Shown here: positions 39,408 through 51,723 of the stretch, piece by piece
Layout: each line of letters begins with the position of its first letter
How positions within the stretch are numbered: position 1 is the first letter of the stretch
Origin: Rhea pennata
Lineage: Eukaryota > Chordata > Aves > Rheiformes > Rheidae
DNA length: 64,000 nucleotides
Assembly: GCF_028389875.1 (NCBI RefSeq)
Contig: NC_084665.1
Location: 93,291,435 to 93,355,434 of the forward strand
Reading direction: 5' to 3'
Notes under the pieces: generated by a model
What the model saw: the letters and a program-made list of their open reading frames with translations, nothing else
The model's database searches: none
What the model was told of the DNA's origin: nothing
Translations under genes and position numbers: made by a program

Positions 39408-42400
39408 TGTTATTCTTACCAGCCAATAAGCAGTTTAGAGGAGTCCCAGAATGCTTGGGAAGGGAATGAACTACAGCCTTCTACTTGTCTGCTCCAAATA
39501 TTAAGACCACAGTGTCCTCAAAAAGCAACCAAAAATACTTGCACTCTCAAACACATTGCAAGGGAAAGAAGCTGGAGCTCCCTGAGAATAGTTTTTATGT
39601 TCCACAGAAAATCTGTTGTGACCCCAGGTAACTCGCTCTGTGAGTATTTATAAGCATTTTTAGGGAGTTTTTGCCACAGCTTGAAATACAAGACCGTAAC
39701 TCATTCAGGGAACCAATTGTTTTGAATCTTCTGAAGCTCTGCTGGGAGTAAAACCCAACCACAGGACTCTGCTCTTGCAGATCATGTGCAGATCATCTTA
39801 CAGCTGATGCAGCTGCAATGCAGCAGCTGCGCAATGTTGCGGGGCTAGAGTTAAGGAGAGGTGCATGTTACTGGGCGGGGGGGACTTCCAGTAATTCCAG
39901 GAGGTGACCCAGGTTCAGCAATGCAGTAGGGAAAGTTGTTCTTGCATTTGAAGGCCCTCAGCAGAGAGCAGCTCCTTATGATTGATGTTTTTGAATAAAT
40001 GCGCAGTTCATGTTGCTGTTGTGATCCCAGGAAATACAGGAAGGCTGAATTCCACTGCTAATGCGTTTCTTTGCTCGAGTCCAAGACAAAGTAAGTAGGA
40101 ATTTAATCTACAGGTACTTCTCTGAGTTAGAAGTGATCAAAGAAGTAATTGAATTAAGCAGACAAACAGCAGCTATAGCCCCCTAAGCCCAAATGTGACT
40201 TGCTTGGAGAGCAAGTGCTGATAATGTGATAAAACTGATTAGGCTGCTGAGTGGGAGAAATTTGGTCCTTTTTTGTTGTTACATTGACCAAATCCTTTAG
40301 GTCCATTAATTATTTAGAGCTGTGTTTGGGTAACAACTGGAGCACTTCAGGACCTATTCTTTGAAAAATAACCTAAGTAAAGACACAGATGCAATACACA
40401 GAGATTAATGAAACAGAAACTGGAGTCTCACAAATAGGGTATGTCTTTTTCTATCAAAAGTGAGGTGAAAATCATTAATGAGTTGTCAGATGAAACGAAA
40501 GCCCAAGGACACAGGCAAGGGAAGAGGTGTTCTTTTGAAAGGTCTTTCATCTCACATCTGAGACACCCTTGCTAGCCGAGCCGCAGCCATAGCTGTGCAT
40601 CTTACAGCTGGCTGAAGACTAGTCATGGCTAGTTTGTTCCCTTTCTTATTTGGGAATGATTTCATTTTGATCTTTTGCTATTATTTCCTTAAAAACCACT
40701 AAACGGAAGTTATGATCAGCGTAATCTCCAAACAGAGGTTTGACTGAAAAATTCAAGTAATATCCTGAAGACTATAATCATTGTCCTACTGTCTCTCAGC
40801 TGTTTTTTGCTAGTCCTCAGGAGTCCTGCAAACAATATTCAAACTACACAAATGCTGTGTCACTTTTCCTTCCTGTTTACAAAAAAGCATACATACGTAC
40901 AGATAAACTTAGTGCTGTTGATTATCGTGTGACAGGCCTCCAGAGAGAGGGAGGGAACATCTGGAAAATAACAATTTAAGGTTTCTGCCTTAGCTGCGAA
41001 TGCGGCAAGGCAGAAGACAGAAACCAACATTGTTTTGCAGGCATCAGCTTTCTAAGCAGTGTGCATGACAAGCAGCACTCCAAGATCACAGACAAATGAA
41101 AAATTGAGCAGAACTAATTGAACACTAACGGGCAGGATGAAGGGCTGGAGGAAGGGAATTCCTTCATTCCCCCTGCAGCAAGGGAATGAAGAAACATGGG
41201 CAGACCGTTCAGAGCATGCTCACCCTATGGCAGATAGTGCAGCCCACACTCTCTTCCTCCCTGTAAACTTTCAGAGGAACAGTTGCTAAGGAAATGGACT
41301 TTGCTGTCAAAGTGAAGTCTAGTCAGGATTTTCAAAAGTGCATCAATGACACAGGAATAGAAGTGTCACTGGCTCTCAGTAACATTTGCTTGCAATAGTG
41401 TTCGTTTCAATAGTGTTTGCTCGAAGTTACTTAGGGACTTTTGAAATTCCCGCCTACTTGTCCAAGGTGTTCATGTGACCTTCGTGCCTACAGCATCTGA
41501 GCACTTCACTGTCTTTAATGCATTAATCTTCCCAGCACCTCTGGCAAGCAGACATAACAGCTGGAGTAGCTGTTTCATAGCAAGCGGTAAATGAGGCTAA
41601 AGGCTAGAGCCCCCAAAGGCTCAGGCACTACGTCACCCACACGAAACGCAACACGGATCTGGCAGCATCCGCAACCCAAGGTTAGGTGCTCATCCTCTCT
41701 TTTAACAGTGGAAGGGGAGGCTCAAGGGCATACTGAGGTTGAGCTACAACAGTGTCTCTCACCCAAAGTGTCTCATACCCAAACTAGCACTTCAGCCGCA
41801 CCAAACCTCCCTCCACAAGGTATATGAAGCAGCACCAGCAAACAGAAAGCATCTGTCCTGACAGCTCTCCCCCCGTGATCACAATGCACTGGCCACCAAG
41901 GAGTCACCTCACAGGACCTGAAGGGTTCAAGGACTTCTGGCGAATCTGAAGGCTCATGCTTGCTGCACACAAATCTCCCTGTATACATAGCGAGGGCCTT
42001 CTGAAGCCGTGTGAACTGTTTTGTTTGGAAGCTTGTTCCAAGCACTGTTCCTTGGGTCACTGACTGATCTTCTTTCGAACTTTTTCTCATTTCCAAACCA
42101 AATTTATTCATCTCTTTTCCTCTCCTACCAGTATTATAATTTAATTTAAATAATTCTTTTATTTCCTTATTATTTCACACCATCTTCTTCCATTAAGGTT
42201 CTGTTATATTCATTTCACTAAGTTAAATAAGTCACTCTGTTCCAATCTCTGTGTGAAAGATGGAGTCTCCACTGCCTTGATCACCCTTAGCACCGTTCCT
42301 CACATCTGTTCTGGTTTATCTTTTTTTTAAACACAGCTGATGAGAGCTGGAAGTAATTCTCTAAACAAAATCATACATGGAGCCTTGCACAGTGCTGCTA

Positions 42401-43227
42401 ATTTTTCCCATTTCTACTGGAAAGATGTTGTCCGTCTCACCCTAAAACCTCTCCTACAGTTAGGTTCAATTGCTCTGAGGGTCAAAAGGCAGGGCTGCTT
42501 TGCCTCTGGTTTCTTATTTTACATTTAGCAGCCTTGCGATGAGTACCTAGTTCATGCTTCTCTTTTTGGGCTTTACCGACTAGTGTCTTTCACAAAAGGC
42601 GCCTGTGAGAAGCATGGCAAAGCAAGGGCAGAAGGGAGAGCAAAACTCTTCCTCCCTTTTGACTCTGCTTCTGAGCAAAGTGTTTTATGAAAAGCCATCG
42701 CCCTTGTTCTCAAGCCAGGACACAGGAAGGCCTGGTTTGTGGGTCAACAGGGCTAACAGTCAGTGCTGAGCTTGTTTCTGGGCACGTGGAGAAAGAGGAA
42801 TCCCTACTTCTAAAAACTTGTATCTTCAGAGACTGCTGGAGCTCAAAGTATAAGAGACAGGTTGCGATGACCACAGCAGGGCATCTGCCTCATTTTAGCT
42901 GTGATGAATTCAGGCCTATCTTGAGTATTACAGGGAGCCCGAAATAGCAAAGATGTTCAAAACTGGTTCTCCCAAGTTTGAGGCTCGCAGATGTCCTTCC
43001 TTTCTGAAAGCACAAGATTTTCTACAAGCTCAGCATGGTTACTTTTTTGCTTTTTCAGAAGCCCTTTCCTTTCCTCTGTCCTCACTCGAGAAGGAAAACG
43101 CTGGAAGGGAACACATGGTTGACCCTGCTGATTTACTGGATCATGTTGCTAAAACCAGGAGAAGTTTTATGTCCTTCTGTATTTTGGGCAGGTTCCACTG
43201 AGGGAAAAAGACTGAGTCAGCCCCACC

Positions 43228-43263
43228 TTTGTTTTTTAGTTTTTTTGTTTGGTTGGTTTTTTT
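43228..43263. repeat. T-rich low-complexity tract
   Basis: T runs interrupted by g, ag and gg (for example ttttttgtttggttgg). No retroelement tail context. Confidence 0.8.
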
Positions 43264-44231
43264 AACCAGGTTAATCAGAGCTTTCTCACTAAATGACAGC
43301 ATATAGCAAAAGAGAGTTATGTGCTTTTGGAGTGCATTTGGCCTAGAATTTAGAGCAATTCCTAGGGGGTACAGACAGCTCGTGATAGTACAGTGAGCCA
43401 AAGGCAGCTCAAAATTTCTCTAGGGGATATGCCCAAGTGCAGTAAGAAGAAACTCCTTGGAACTCCTCATCTTCTGCCACATCAGCAGGCTGGATAGTTA
43501 CTCTGTTTTTTTCATACATTTCATATACTTTTTCATATTTTTTTAATACAATTTTCTGTGGGAGCCCATAATCAAGTTTTAAATAGCTATACATAACCTT
43601 GTGGAATATATACCCAGGCACTTTATAATACTTAAAAAATCTAAGAAAAGGACTGGATATAACAGAAATACCAAAGCTGCTGTGGTGTCTGGTGCCAGCC
43701 TTCCTATGCTTCTGACATTAAAACAAAACAAACAAAGAGCAAACATAGCAGAGAGAGCAAAAAGTGTACTGAGATATGGTTTGATACAGGTATCAGACAA
43801 GAGAGTTGTAAATTGTTTGGTTTAGCTCTTCATTTAACAAACTTCTGACAGAGAAAAGTGTCTTTGATGTCAAAAAGGAAACAATGGTCTTTGGTATGGA
43901 GATGAGTAAGTATGTTTGGAGAGAGGCATCCTGTGCCTCTTGCATAATTACAAAAACGTAATCAAAATGGAATTCTTTGGTGGACTCTAGACACCTTCGA
44001 TGGAGTTGCACAAGGAATTGACTGGACATAATCTGGTAGGACTCTCTTGCATTTATTAAGATATTTATTGCCGTTATTGTTCTGGAAAAAAGAGGTCTTG
44101 ATGTAAGCAGAGATGATTATGCATAAAATATATTTAGAATTTATTTGTAAGTCAATCAAAGTTTTATTTCATAGAGTTTCTTGACAACATTCCTGGAATT
44201 GCATTGGCATGTTAATTGAAAGAGAAAATAC

Positions 44232-44286
44232 CTTTATGAGTGGTATAACTTTATGAGTGGTATAACTTATGAGTGGTATAACTTTT
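44232..44286. repeat. 17-bp tandem repeat, three copies
   Basis: Three head-to-tail copies of ctttatgagtggtataa lie at 44232-44248, 44249-44265 and 44266-44281. The third copy has lost one T (16 bp), and a partial fourth start follows. The copies are otherwise identical, which suggests recent duplication by slippage or ongoing length variation. There is no coding context. Confidence 0.95.
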
Positions 44287-45335
44287 CAGTTGAACTATTT
44301 GAAATTACCTGGGAAAGAACCATGCACATTATGTCTCTCGTATGGTAGTAACTAGGTACATCCCATAACTACTCGTGTCAAAGTTTCCTTTAGGATAAAA
44401 ACATCTAGTGCACTGAGACCTGACCTCTTTCTATAGCTTAAGAAATGCTTTGACAACAAGACTTTCCACTCTATATGCAAGGTGGAATCCAGACTTTGTT
44501 AATTAGAGTAGCAGAAGCTAAACCTAGGTACATCACAGCTACTGTTTCTTCTCCCAGTGGCTTTCCTATATGTACCATATTTTTATTGCTGTTTTTGTTG
44601 TCAGTAGAAATGCTACTCGCCACTATCCAGACAAATTGGAGGCCAACACTAGTAGGTCAGACATCTCCCCTTTCAAGTCACTGAGCAGCAGTTTAGGTGA
44701 GAGAAAACACCAGATCCACCAGTCATGTTCGTGTCCCCAGGCACCAGGCCCAAGAAGACTATTAGTGACTGAGAAACATCAGATGTCACAGCCTTAAATT
44801 ACTGTGTCTTGATGGTCTTCACTAACACCCCATAAAAGACCCCCAGAAATCTTTCTCCAAAAACAATGCATTTCTCAGGAGTGTAACATAACAGGCTTGT
44901 CCTTAGACAGGCTGCAAGTAAGCCCAGCACATCATAAAAAACAGTTCAAGCTTGCTGCCTCCCATTTTGTTAAATACACACATACTCACATGCGTACACA
45001 TATGGCCATGAACTTGTGGCAGCTGTTACCGCTCAGGCTAGTGCCATGGGACAGACAGTTCTGTGCAGCAGCAGGCAGGAGTCAAGACCTGCAGCAGTTT
45101 CATGGGAAAGGAAAGGAGGCAGCACAGTGCAATCCAGCAGACGCGACTTGCTTATGCAATGTTCACCAGCAAGTCCACTGTCTCACCATATGTGTAGTAA
45201 AGAGACAAAACAAAGGCAAAGAAACAGCCTGCGGTTCCCATGTATGTTTAAAATTGCTGGCAAGTAGATCCACAGAAGAAGCAATACAAGTGGTATGAAT
45301 TAAGCTTCCACGCATTAGCCATTTTTCTGGGTGTT

Positions 45336-45354
45336 AAAAAAAAAAAAAAAAAAA
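45336..45354. repeat. Poly-A run (19 A)
   Basis: 19 uninterrupted A. The flanks share only a short cttcc word, too weak to call a target-site duplication. Confidence 0.93.
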
Positions 45355-47663
45355 CTTCCTTAATGGAGAGAATCAGCAATACAGAAAATGCAGAATAAGT
45401 TAGTGGTTCATTCCCAGGCTCAGCAGGCTGTGACTGCCCTGTTCTTGTTCCTATCTATGATTGGGCTCTGTGACCCATAAACTGAACTGACGATTTCTTC
45501 AAAACCTCAGCTTCAGGTCCATTAATCCACTTCTTCCTAGCTGTTCCTCGGTTCACTTACAACTTTATTTTTGTTTTGTTGACACAATGTTGTTGGTCAT
45601 CCATGGCCTGTGTTCCCAAACATTTTCCACACTAATGCTGGCCTTAGGCTCCTGCCTGCCTTCCACCTCGCTACGTGCCTGAGCCAACGATCTTCTCTGT
45701 CACAGCTTGCTGGGTCTTGTCCAGTTCCCTCATAAATTTCCAGACTCATAATCTAGCATGTTCCCTCTGCTCTTATCCTCTATCAAAAGCAAACTTTAGC
45801 TCCAGAAAAAAAGCAATGTTGGTATTGCTTCAACTTTTTACCTATTGAAGGGGATTTATTACCTTCTTTCCTAGACTTTTCCTTTGGTCTTTCCATTGCT
45901 CCCATACCAGTGCGAGATTACCAAGGAGATGAGATTCCTTAGTGTTATTAATCTTTACTGCCACTTGTTAAGCTAGATCTACTATTCTCCTTCAGCAAAA
46001 ACAAACAAGACTTATTCTAGCCTCACTCCCGGGTCAGATGTTGCTCGATGCGTTTGCCTGCATGCCAGGTGTAGGTGCTGAAAGACGATTTTTAAGGCAG
46101 TAGGGCTCATGGTTGGCCCTGGGTGCCCCAGTGCATTTTTGGGAATCATTCCCAAGATGTTTATGGGCTCCACACATGACCTCCCAGCACTGACGCCTGC
46201 CCATCTGCCCCAGACGGCTGCTGCTACCGTTCCCTGGAGTTACCAGCTTCCTCTAGCACTAAAAGTGACCCTTGCACTGCTCATTGCTGCCAGGACATCA
46301 GCTGACCACAGCAGGAGCTGCTAGGGCAGGCAGGAGGCTGAACATAAGGGTTGATGGAGAAAGAACAAGAAGAAATTACTGCTGCTTCTCAATCCAGTAC
46401 ACCCATATGCTCCACAGCCTGCAGAGGTACAGCTTTCGGTTGTCCCACTGAAACTTGCCTGTGAAGCAAGGATCTGCAAAGGGTGACAAGGGAGAGGCAG
46501 AGCAACCCAGGAGGCAGTATCTACCCTAAGGACGTTCAGGGCTGTGTATATGAGTCCCAGTACTATGGTGCCTTTAACTTATCTCTTTTTATTAATCACT
46601 TTTTAAGCACTTTGCATTGTTAACACTTTTTTTTGGCAGGAGAGGGGAGTGGGGAGGGAGTTCTCCTTTCTAGATCCATGGCATAGCCTCTTTCTCCTGA
46701 GTGAACATCTCTTGCTGACTGGAGACCTCAGTGGAATTAAACATGTAACCACGACATTCCTACTTATTATTACTTCCAGTAACACATGCACCTCTGGCCT
46801 GGCCAAGCCACAGTGTCCTCCTCTGCAGAAGATCCCCCCCAGGACTGACTGTTATTTTCTTGTTAATTTGTGCCACATTTTTACTAAGTAATTTTGCCCA
46901 GAAGTCTCAAAACCAAAGCTGGTGTGTTTAGTACAGGACAGCTTGCTTCAGCAAACGTTCATGGTAAGCATCAGTTTTACCTTTCATCTTATTGCTTTTC
47001 CCAGTTTGTATCAAAACTTGAAGTGGAATTGGGGGGAATTTATTTAAGTAAAATAATACTTAAAAAAAAATGCAGTGTGAAAAAGTTGCTACTGATTTCT
47101 GGCACAGGGATCTGAATTAGAAAACTTCAAGTATGCAAACATCCCCCAAATGCTATGAAAGATCAGTCCAATCATATCTATCACATGATTGACTCCTATT
47201 ATAATTGGAAGCTACGTAGGTCCAGAACTTAGAATTTTTTTTAATACTTTCAGATATTTTGCAACCTCCAGAATGAAGTGCTTACATAAATACTGCTTGC
47301 AACAAGGCTTTTCAAGACACGTATTAATCTTATGGGATCTGCCCAAGTGAAAAATTCATCTATCTTTCCATGAATTTCATACGATTTTCCTGTATCTTTT
47401 CGCATGTTCATGCAATATGAACACTTCATGCTTTTTTTATTATTATTTTGTAACCTGGGTAGAGCTCTCAAGACTTTAATTCTGGAAACTCAATTCACTT
47501 GCTGCAGTGAAGCCACTGACCTGTGTAAAAAATTGCAGACTAGAAGTCCCATAAAAGACTAGATAAAAACCTATTTCTCTCTGCAAAGCACTGAAGATGC
47601 AAATATGTTTGGATCCTGGTGCTGGCCTAGAGGCTTCCCCTTCTGGATAGAGTATACAAGGAA

Positions 47664-48046
47664 CCGACCCTGGCGCCTACGACTAAGTATGCCCAGCCAT
47701 GGGCACAGGGACGGCACGCTGTCTCACAGTTTCAATACATGGTAATATTACTGCAGAAAATTTTGTGCTGGAAGAAGAGGGAGTGCGGCTGTCAGGGTAG
47801 TTTTTCTGCTCCCTTCCCGGGTGTTTGCCCCATCCTGGCTCTGGGGTGCCCACCCTGCCACCACCGTCTGTGAACGTGAAAAGCACGAGCACCACTGCTG
47901 GGCACTGCAGGATGAGATTTCCACAGGGGCCAGGCAGGAAAGCAAGGAAAAAGCTCTGCTGCGTTAAACAACCCGGCCAGATCCCAGCCCATCGCCACCT
48001 TTGCTTCCGGAGCCGACAAGTTGCAAAATACCCTTGGCTGGGCTCG
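47664..48046. other. Locally GC-rich patch with modest CpG content
   Basis: About 16 CpG dinucleotides in 383 bp, richer than the surrounding desert but still below the expected ratio for a classical CpG island. Several overlapping short frames on both strands (up to 106 codons on the minus strand) reflect the low stop-codon density of GC-rich DNA. No TATA box, initiator or exon could be supported. Confidence 0.6.
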
Positions 48047-48596
48047 TAGCACTGGTTTCCTCTGGTATGTAAGAGGCAATGCCTGAAGTTTCCTCTTCTC
48101 AGAAGGCACCATTCAGTTCAGTGGTAATTACATGTTTGCTGCAGCATGTAAAAATAGAAATATATGGAGATGATAATCCCTCCCTGCAAGCTTAGACATT
48201 GTTGCTTAGCGAATGACTAAACAGAAAGACTAACCCCCATCATATTCTCTTGCACATTTTTCATCATCTTTAGCTGTACCTATGCTGCAAGCTGATGGCA
48301 GCCAAGTCTGAGAGGCAGTGGTGAAAGAAAAAATAAATCAAGGGCTTTGTTTAAACAGATTTTTCTTTTAAAGAAACCATGTCAATTTGGAAATCATACA
48401 TCTGCATGAAAATATTTTTAGCTACCATTACTACAAGCCCTGCCTTAAGTCTCTGCATTAAAAAGAGATCCCAGCAAACAACCCAAAACATAACCCCTCT
48501 TTTCCAATACATTTACCTGGTAGAATTTCCAGCACTTAGTACCTTGGCAGAAACTTGGTACTTTTCTCTTGTGTGTGAGGATTTGTTCACACAAGC

Positions 48597-48614
48597 AAAA
48601 AAAAAAAAAAAAAG
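48597..48614. repeat. Poly-A run (18 A), A-rich surroundings
   Basis: 18 A followed by further short A blocks (gagcaaaaaaac...). A local low-complexity patch. Confidence 0.92.
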
Positions 48615-49094
48615 AGCAAAAAAACATTTACGAAAGCAAAAAACCACAATGATGAAACTACCAAAGTGGTTAGCGGGGCTTCAGCCTCACACAGTAGAAC
48701 TTAAAACAACTTCATTTTTTGAAAAACAGATCTAGGTATCACGTTAACATCAAAGAATTAATTATGTAATTCATGGGGCAGTTTTGGCCATTCCCGCACA
48801 AAGTGCCTCCCAAGGAGCCACCAGGAAGACCCATTTGGGAGTCCGGCCACATTCCTGTGCACTGGCTCTCTGCTCCAGACTCGTCTCTGGCTAGCGATGC
48901 ACGTGGGCCACGTTTCAGCAGGCGGCCCTAAAAGACTTACTCTACATGATCAGTCCACGGCTCTGAATTACTAGAGAAGCTTCTTGTTTTTATTTTCCCT
49001 TCCAACAATGAAGCAATAAGGAAGGAAAGGGGAGGAAAACGAATTAAGCTGAACTCTGGCAAAATGTACAGACTTCATCTCAGCAAAAAAATAC

Positions 49095-49125
49095 ACTCAG
49101 TCTGATAATATATATCAGATTGAGT
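49095..49125. repeat. Short inverted repeat (13-bp arms)
   Basis: actcagtctgata (49095-49107) pairs with tatcagattgagt (49113-49125) with one G/T-type mismatch, around an AT-only 5-bp centre. It sits in a stretch rich in tata and cagta words (to about 49175). Small cruciform or hairpin potential. Confidence 0.8.
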
Positions 49126-50254
49126 ACATATAGTACAGACATGTATCAGTATGTAACATATACCGATAATATAACACCACAGCAAACCTGAACTAGAACT
49201 GTGAGTGATTAGACAGTGTTTTTAGGTGATTGAGCTGATAGTTCGGGGAGAAGTCCCTTGGAGACAGAGAAAGCTCCTCAGCTGTTCCCAGATGCAACTG
49301 TGTCTTTCCTTACAACGGACCAGTAGCTTCTGAGTGAGACAAGGATCCTCTCCCAGCTCACTGCATGTCCTATAACATTGCCAGCACATTAGTGGCATTG
49401 CACAAGCAACAGCAAATAACTTGGACGTAACTGAGGGGGATCATGACATGTTTGTTTCCAACGGACCTCAGCCACTACTGTTGGAAAGGTTCCTTGATGC
49501 AGTGGAAGTAGCACAGCTCCATGCCACATTAAAGTCGAACTTAGGGCCTGCTCCATTTGCAACCCCCAGATCAGGCTGCACCAGACCCCTCCTGCTGCAG
49601 CAAGCGCAAAAGTGGCTCGGATGTGGCACAGCAGGCATCGCTGTGTGGTGGTAGATGTGCACCCAAAAGCCTGTGCAAGTCTGAGGCTCAAAAGCAGCAG
49701 GGCCAGGACATACTCGGCACTCTACACATCTCCCTGCTGCTCCCTACAGTAGTGGCACTCTTCCCTACCAAGCACAGGTATTTTTCTTTGCAGATGGTGC
49801 CCCAATTCTCCCCAGTAAGTGCATGCAAAGTCTGACCAAACACGCCACACATTGCTGGATGGGTACATGCAGCTGCTAAGGGAAAATCTTGGCCAGACCA
49901 CAGCTTCAACTATGTAATGGTCTTTTGTTTCCAAATCTTTGACTGAGTAGAGCTGCTAGCTACTCTTGGCACCTCTGCGTAACGATGCCATTTTGTTCCC
50001 ATGAGCCCTTGGTGCCCAGCACCTTGCTGGTTGCACTCAGCAGGGGCAGCAACCCACCAGTGACCACAGCAATAGCTTCAGCAGGTACCAGCAGGCTCCC
50101 ACCAGCCACTTCAGAAATATGCTCCCCATATTGTACCTACACAATGCTCTAGACAGTAACAGCTGATCCTAGCTTAGCTACAAACCATAAATCCCCCTAA
50201 GTAGCCTATGATGATCTCCAATAACCAGTGGAGTTCATCTTGCCTTTGAGGCAA

Positions 50255-50282
50255 TTTGCACTGTTTCTTTTGCACTGTTTCT
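50255..50282. repeat. Perfect 14-bp tandem duplication
   Basis: Two adjacent identical copies of tttgcactgtttct (50255-50268 and 50269-50282). A second small duplication of similar style, gagcaaggtct at 50504-50514 and 50517-50527, lies 220 bp downstream. Confidence 0.9.
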
Positions 50283-50732
50283 CTTCCCAGGACAGCACCA
50301 GAGCTGGGGTCAGCCTGTGTAGAACCCATGGGACCTTGCTCTCTCTCTTGGAGGTCCCACTGCTGATTCATTCTTACATTTAATGTCACAGTCCCTGGGA
50401 ATCTCACACTAAATCTTTCTGGTTCTCATGGTCTTTCCTAAGTTCTGCATCCCGTTGCACCAGCTTTGTCCATGGATGATGATTGTTTGAGCTGCTTGTT
50501 AAGGAGCAAGGTCTCTGAGCAAGGTCTGACCTTCACCATTTCACCCACCTGTCCTTTTCTTTTTCTGAGGGTCTCCTGGACAGAGGGCTTCCCCTCAGGG
50601 GCTGTTGTAAGAGCTGACCACTGTCAGCATCAGATTGCCCAAGGCAGGGGCCCCAAACACAGAAGTCAAAGCAGCACCTCCTTTGGTGAGGAGGGAACTA
50701 AGAGAAATACCTAAGAATAAGGACTGAGGAGA

Positions 50733-50784
50733 GCGAGCGAGCATGCATGCATGTGCGTGCATCTGTGCATGTGCACATGTGCAT
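50733..50784. repeat. GC/CA/TG alternating purine-pyrimidine tract
   Basis: After a gcgagcgagc lead, strict purine-pyrimidine alternation runs for 22 bp at 50741-50762 and 21 bp at 50764-50784, broken by a single base. It is rich in GC and TG/CA steps, the composition most prone to form left-handed Z-DNA. It also contains self-complementary words (gcatgc, gtgcac). Confidence 0.85.
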
Positions 50785-51694
50785 CTGGAGAAACAGGATG
50801 AACAATGCCTGTTGTCAAAGCCTGCCTGGATCAATACGTCCACCTCAGATCTCTCATAACTGGACTCTTAGATAATCCTCAGTCTGAATAAAAGTATGGA
50901 CAAAATGGAGTTTCCAGGACTTTCTGCTCCCACTTATACTAAGACAATTTTTTCTCATAGAAATATGACATCCCCGGGACTTGATAGTCCAAAGGCAGAA
51001 CTGCAGTTATGCTGGGGACACAGACAGCACAACAAGCAGGAAAAGTAAACAACAATCTTAAAAATACAAGTCTGGAACAAAGACAAGACACTGAACTGGT
51101 TTAAACTTGGATAGGAATCTACCTGTGTGTGTTTGCCTCTGACTTACTGTGAATGCTTCTCTGCCTAAGATTTGCTCTGACTGCAATCAAATGGGCAACT
51201 AAGGAAATTGTTACTGGCATTTTGGAATAAGATAATTATAATCTGTGCTCAGCAAGTGTGGGTTAGCTTTCACTGAAATAAACTGTTCAAATCTGTGATG
51301 AATATCAACATTGTAGGCACAAGGGGCAAGGCAGTAAATTGTAGTAGGATGAAATACCTACATTTAATTATGTCAAATTATATAGAATTTGAGAGAGTTT
51401 TTCTGATGCATGCTATTTAAAGTTAAGCCTAAGTGCACTTCCTTGCCTGAATAAAGCAGCTTTTGTTGCAAGATGTGGGCTTGCTTTGTAGTTTATGATT
51501 TACAGTCTTCACCACATTTTGTCACTTTCTTGTTTCTTGAATGAGATATTTCTGAATATCTCATTTCATATAATGGCACACAGCTAGGATGACTTACTAT
51601 ATACAGTGGCTTAAGCATGCATGAGCAGTATGTTTTTTTTTTCCTCCAAGATACTCAACTAATTGGACATACAGTATGCTGAGGTGTGTATATA

Positions 51695-51723
51695 ACACAC
51701 ACACACACACGCATGCACACACA
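51695..51723. repeat. (CA)n microsatellite, interrupted
   Basis: A CA array of about 29 bp interrupted by a gcatgc segment at about 51711-51716. It is preceded by gtgtgtatat, so the region is alternating purine-pyrimidine over a longer span. Confidence 0.93.

Larger units (their letters stand above)
38590..44231. other. Unique DNA around a long poly-A run
   Basis: The 780 bp between the two long poly-A runs shows no recognisable retrogene. 39.4-44.2 kb holds short GC-moderate patches and open frames up to 112 codons (41773-42111 -) without recognisable domains. Nothing else is supported. Confidence 0.6.

Noticed and set aside
43232..43263. T-rich tract as a possible minus-strand retroelement tail
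   Set aside because: Interrupted by many G bases; no body or target-site duplication.
44897..45298. 133-codon + strand open frame overlapped by another frame at 45016-45267
   Set aside because: Two overlapping frames in a GC-moderate patch, no family resemblance, no consistent codon signal by eye.
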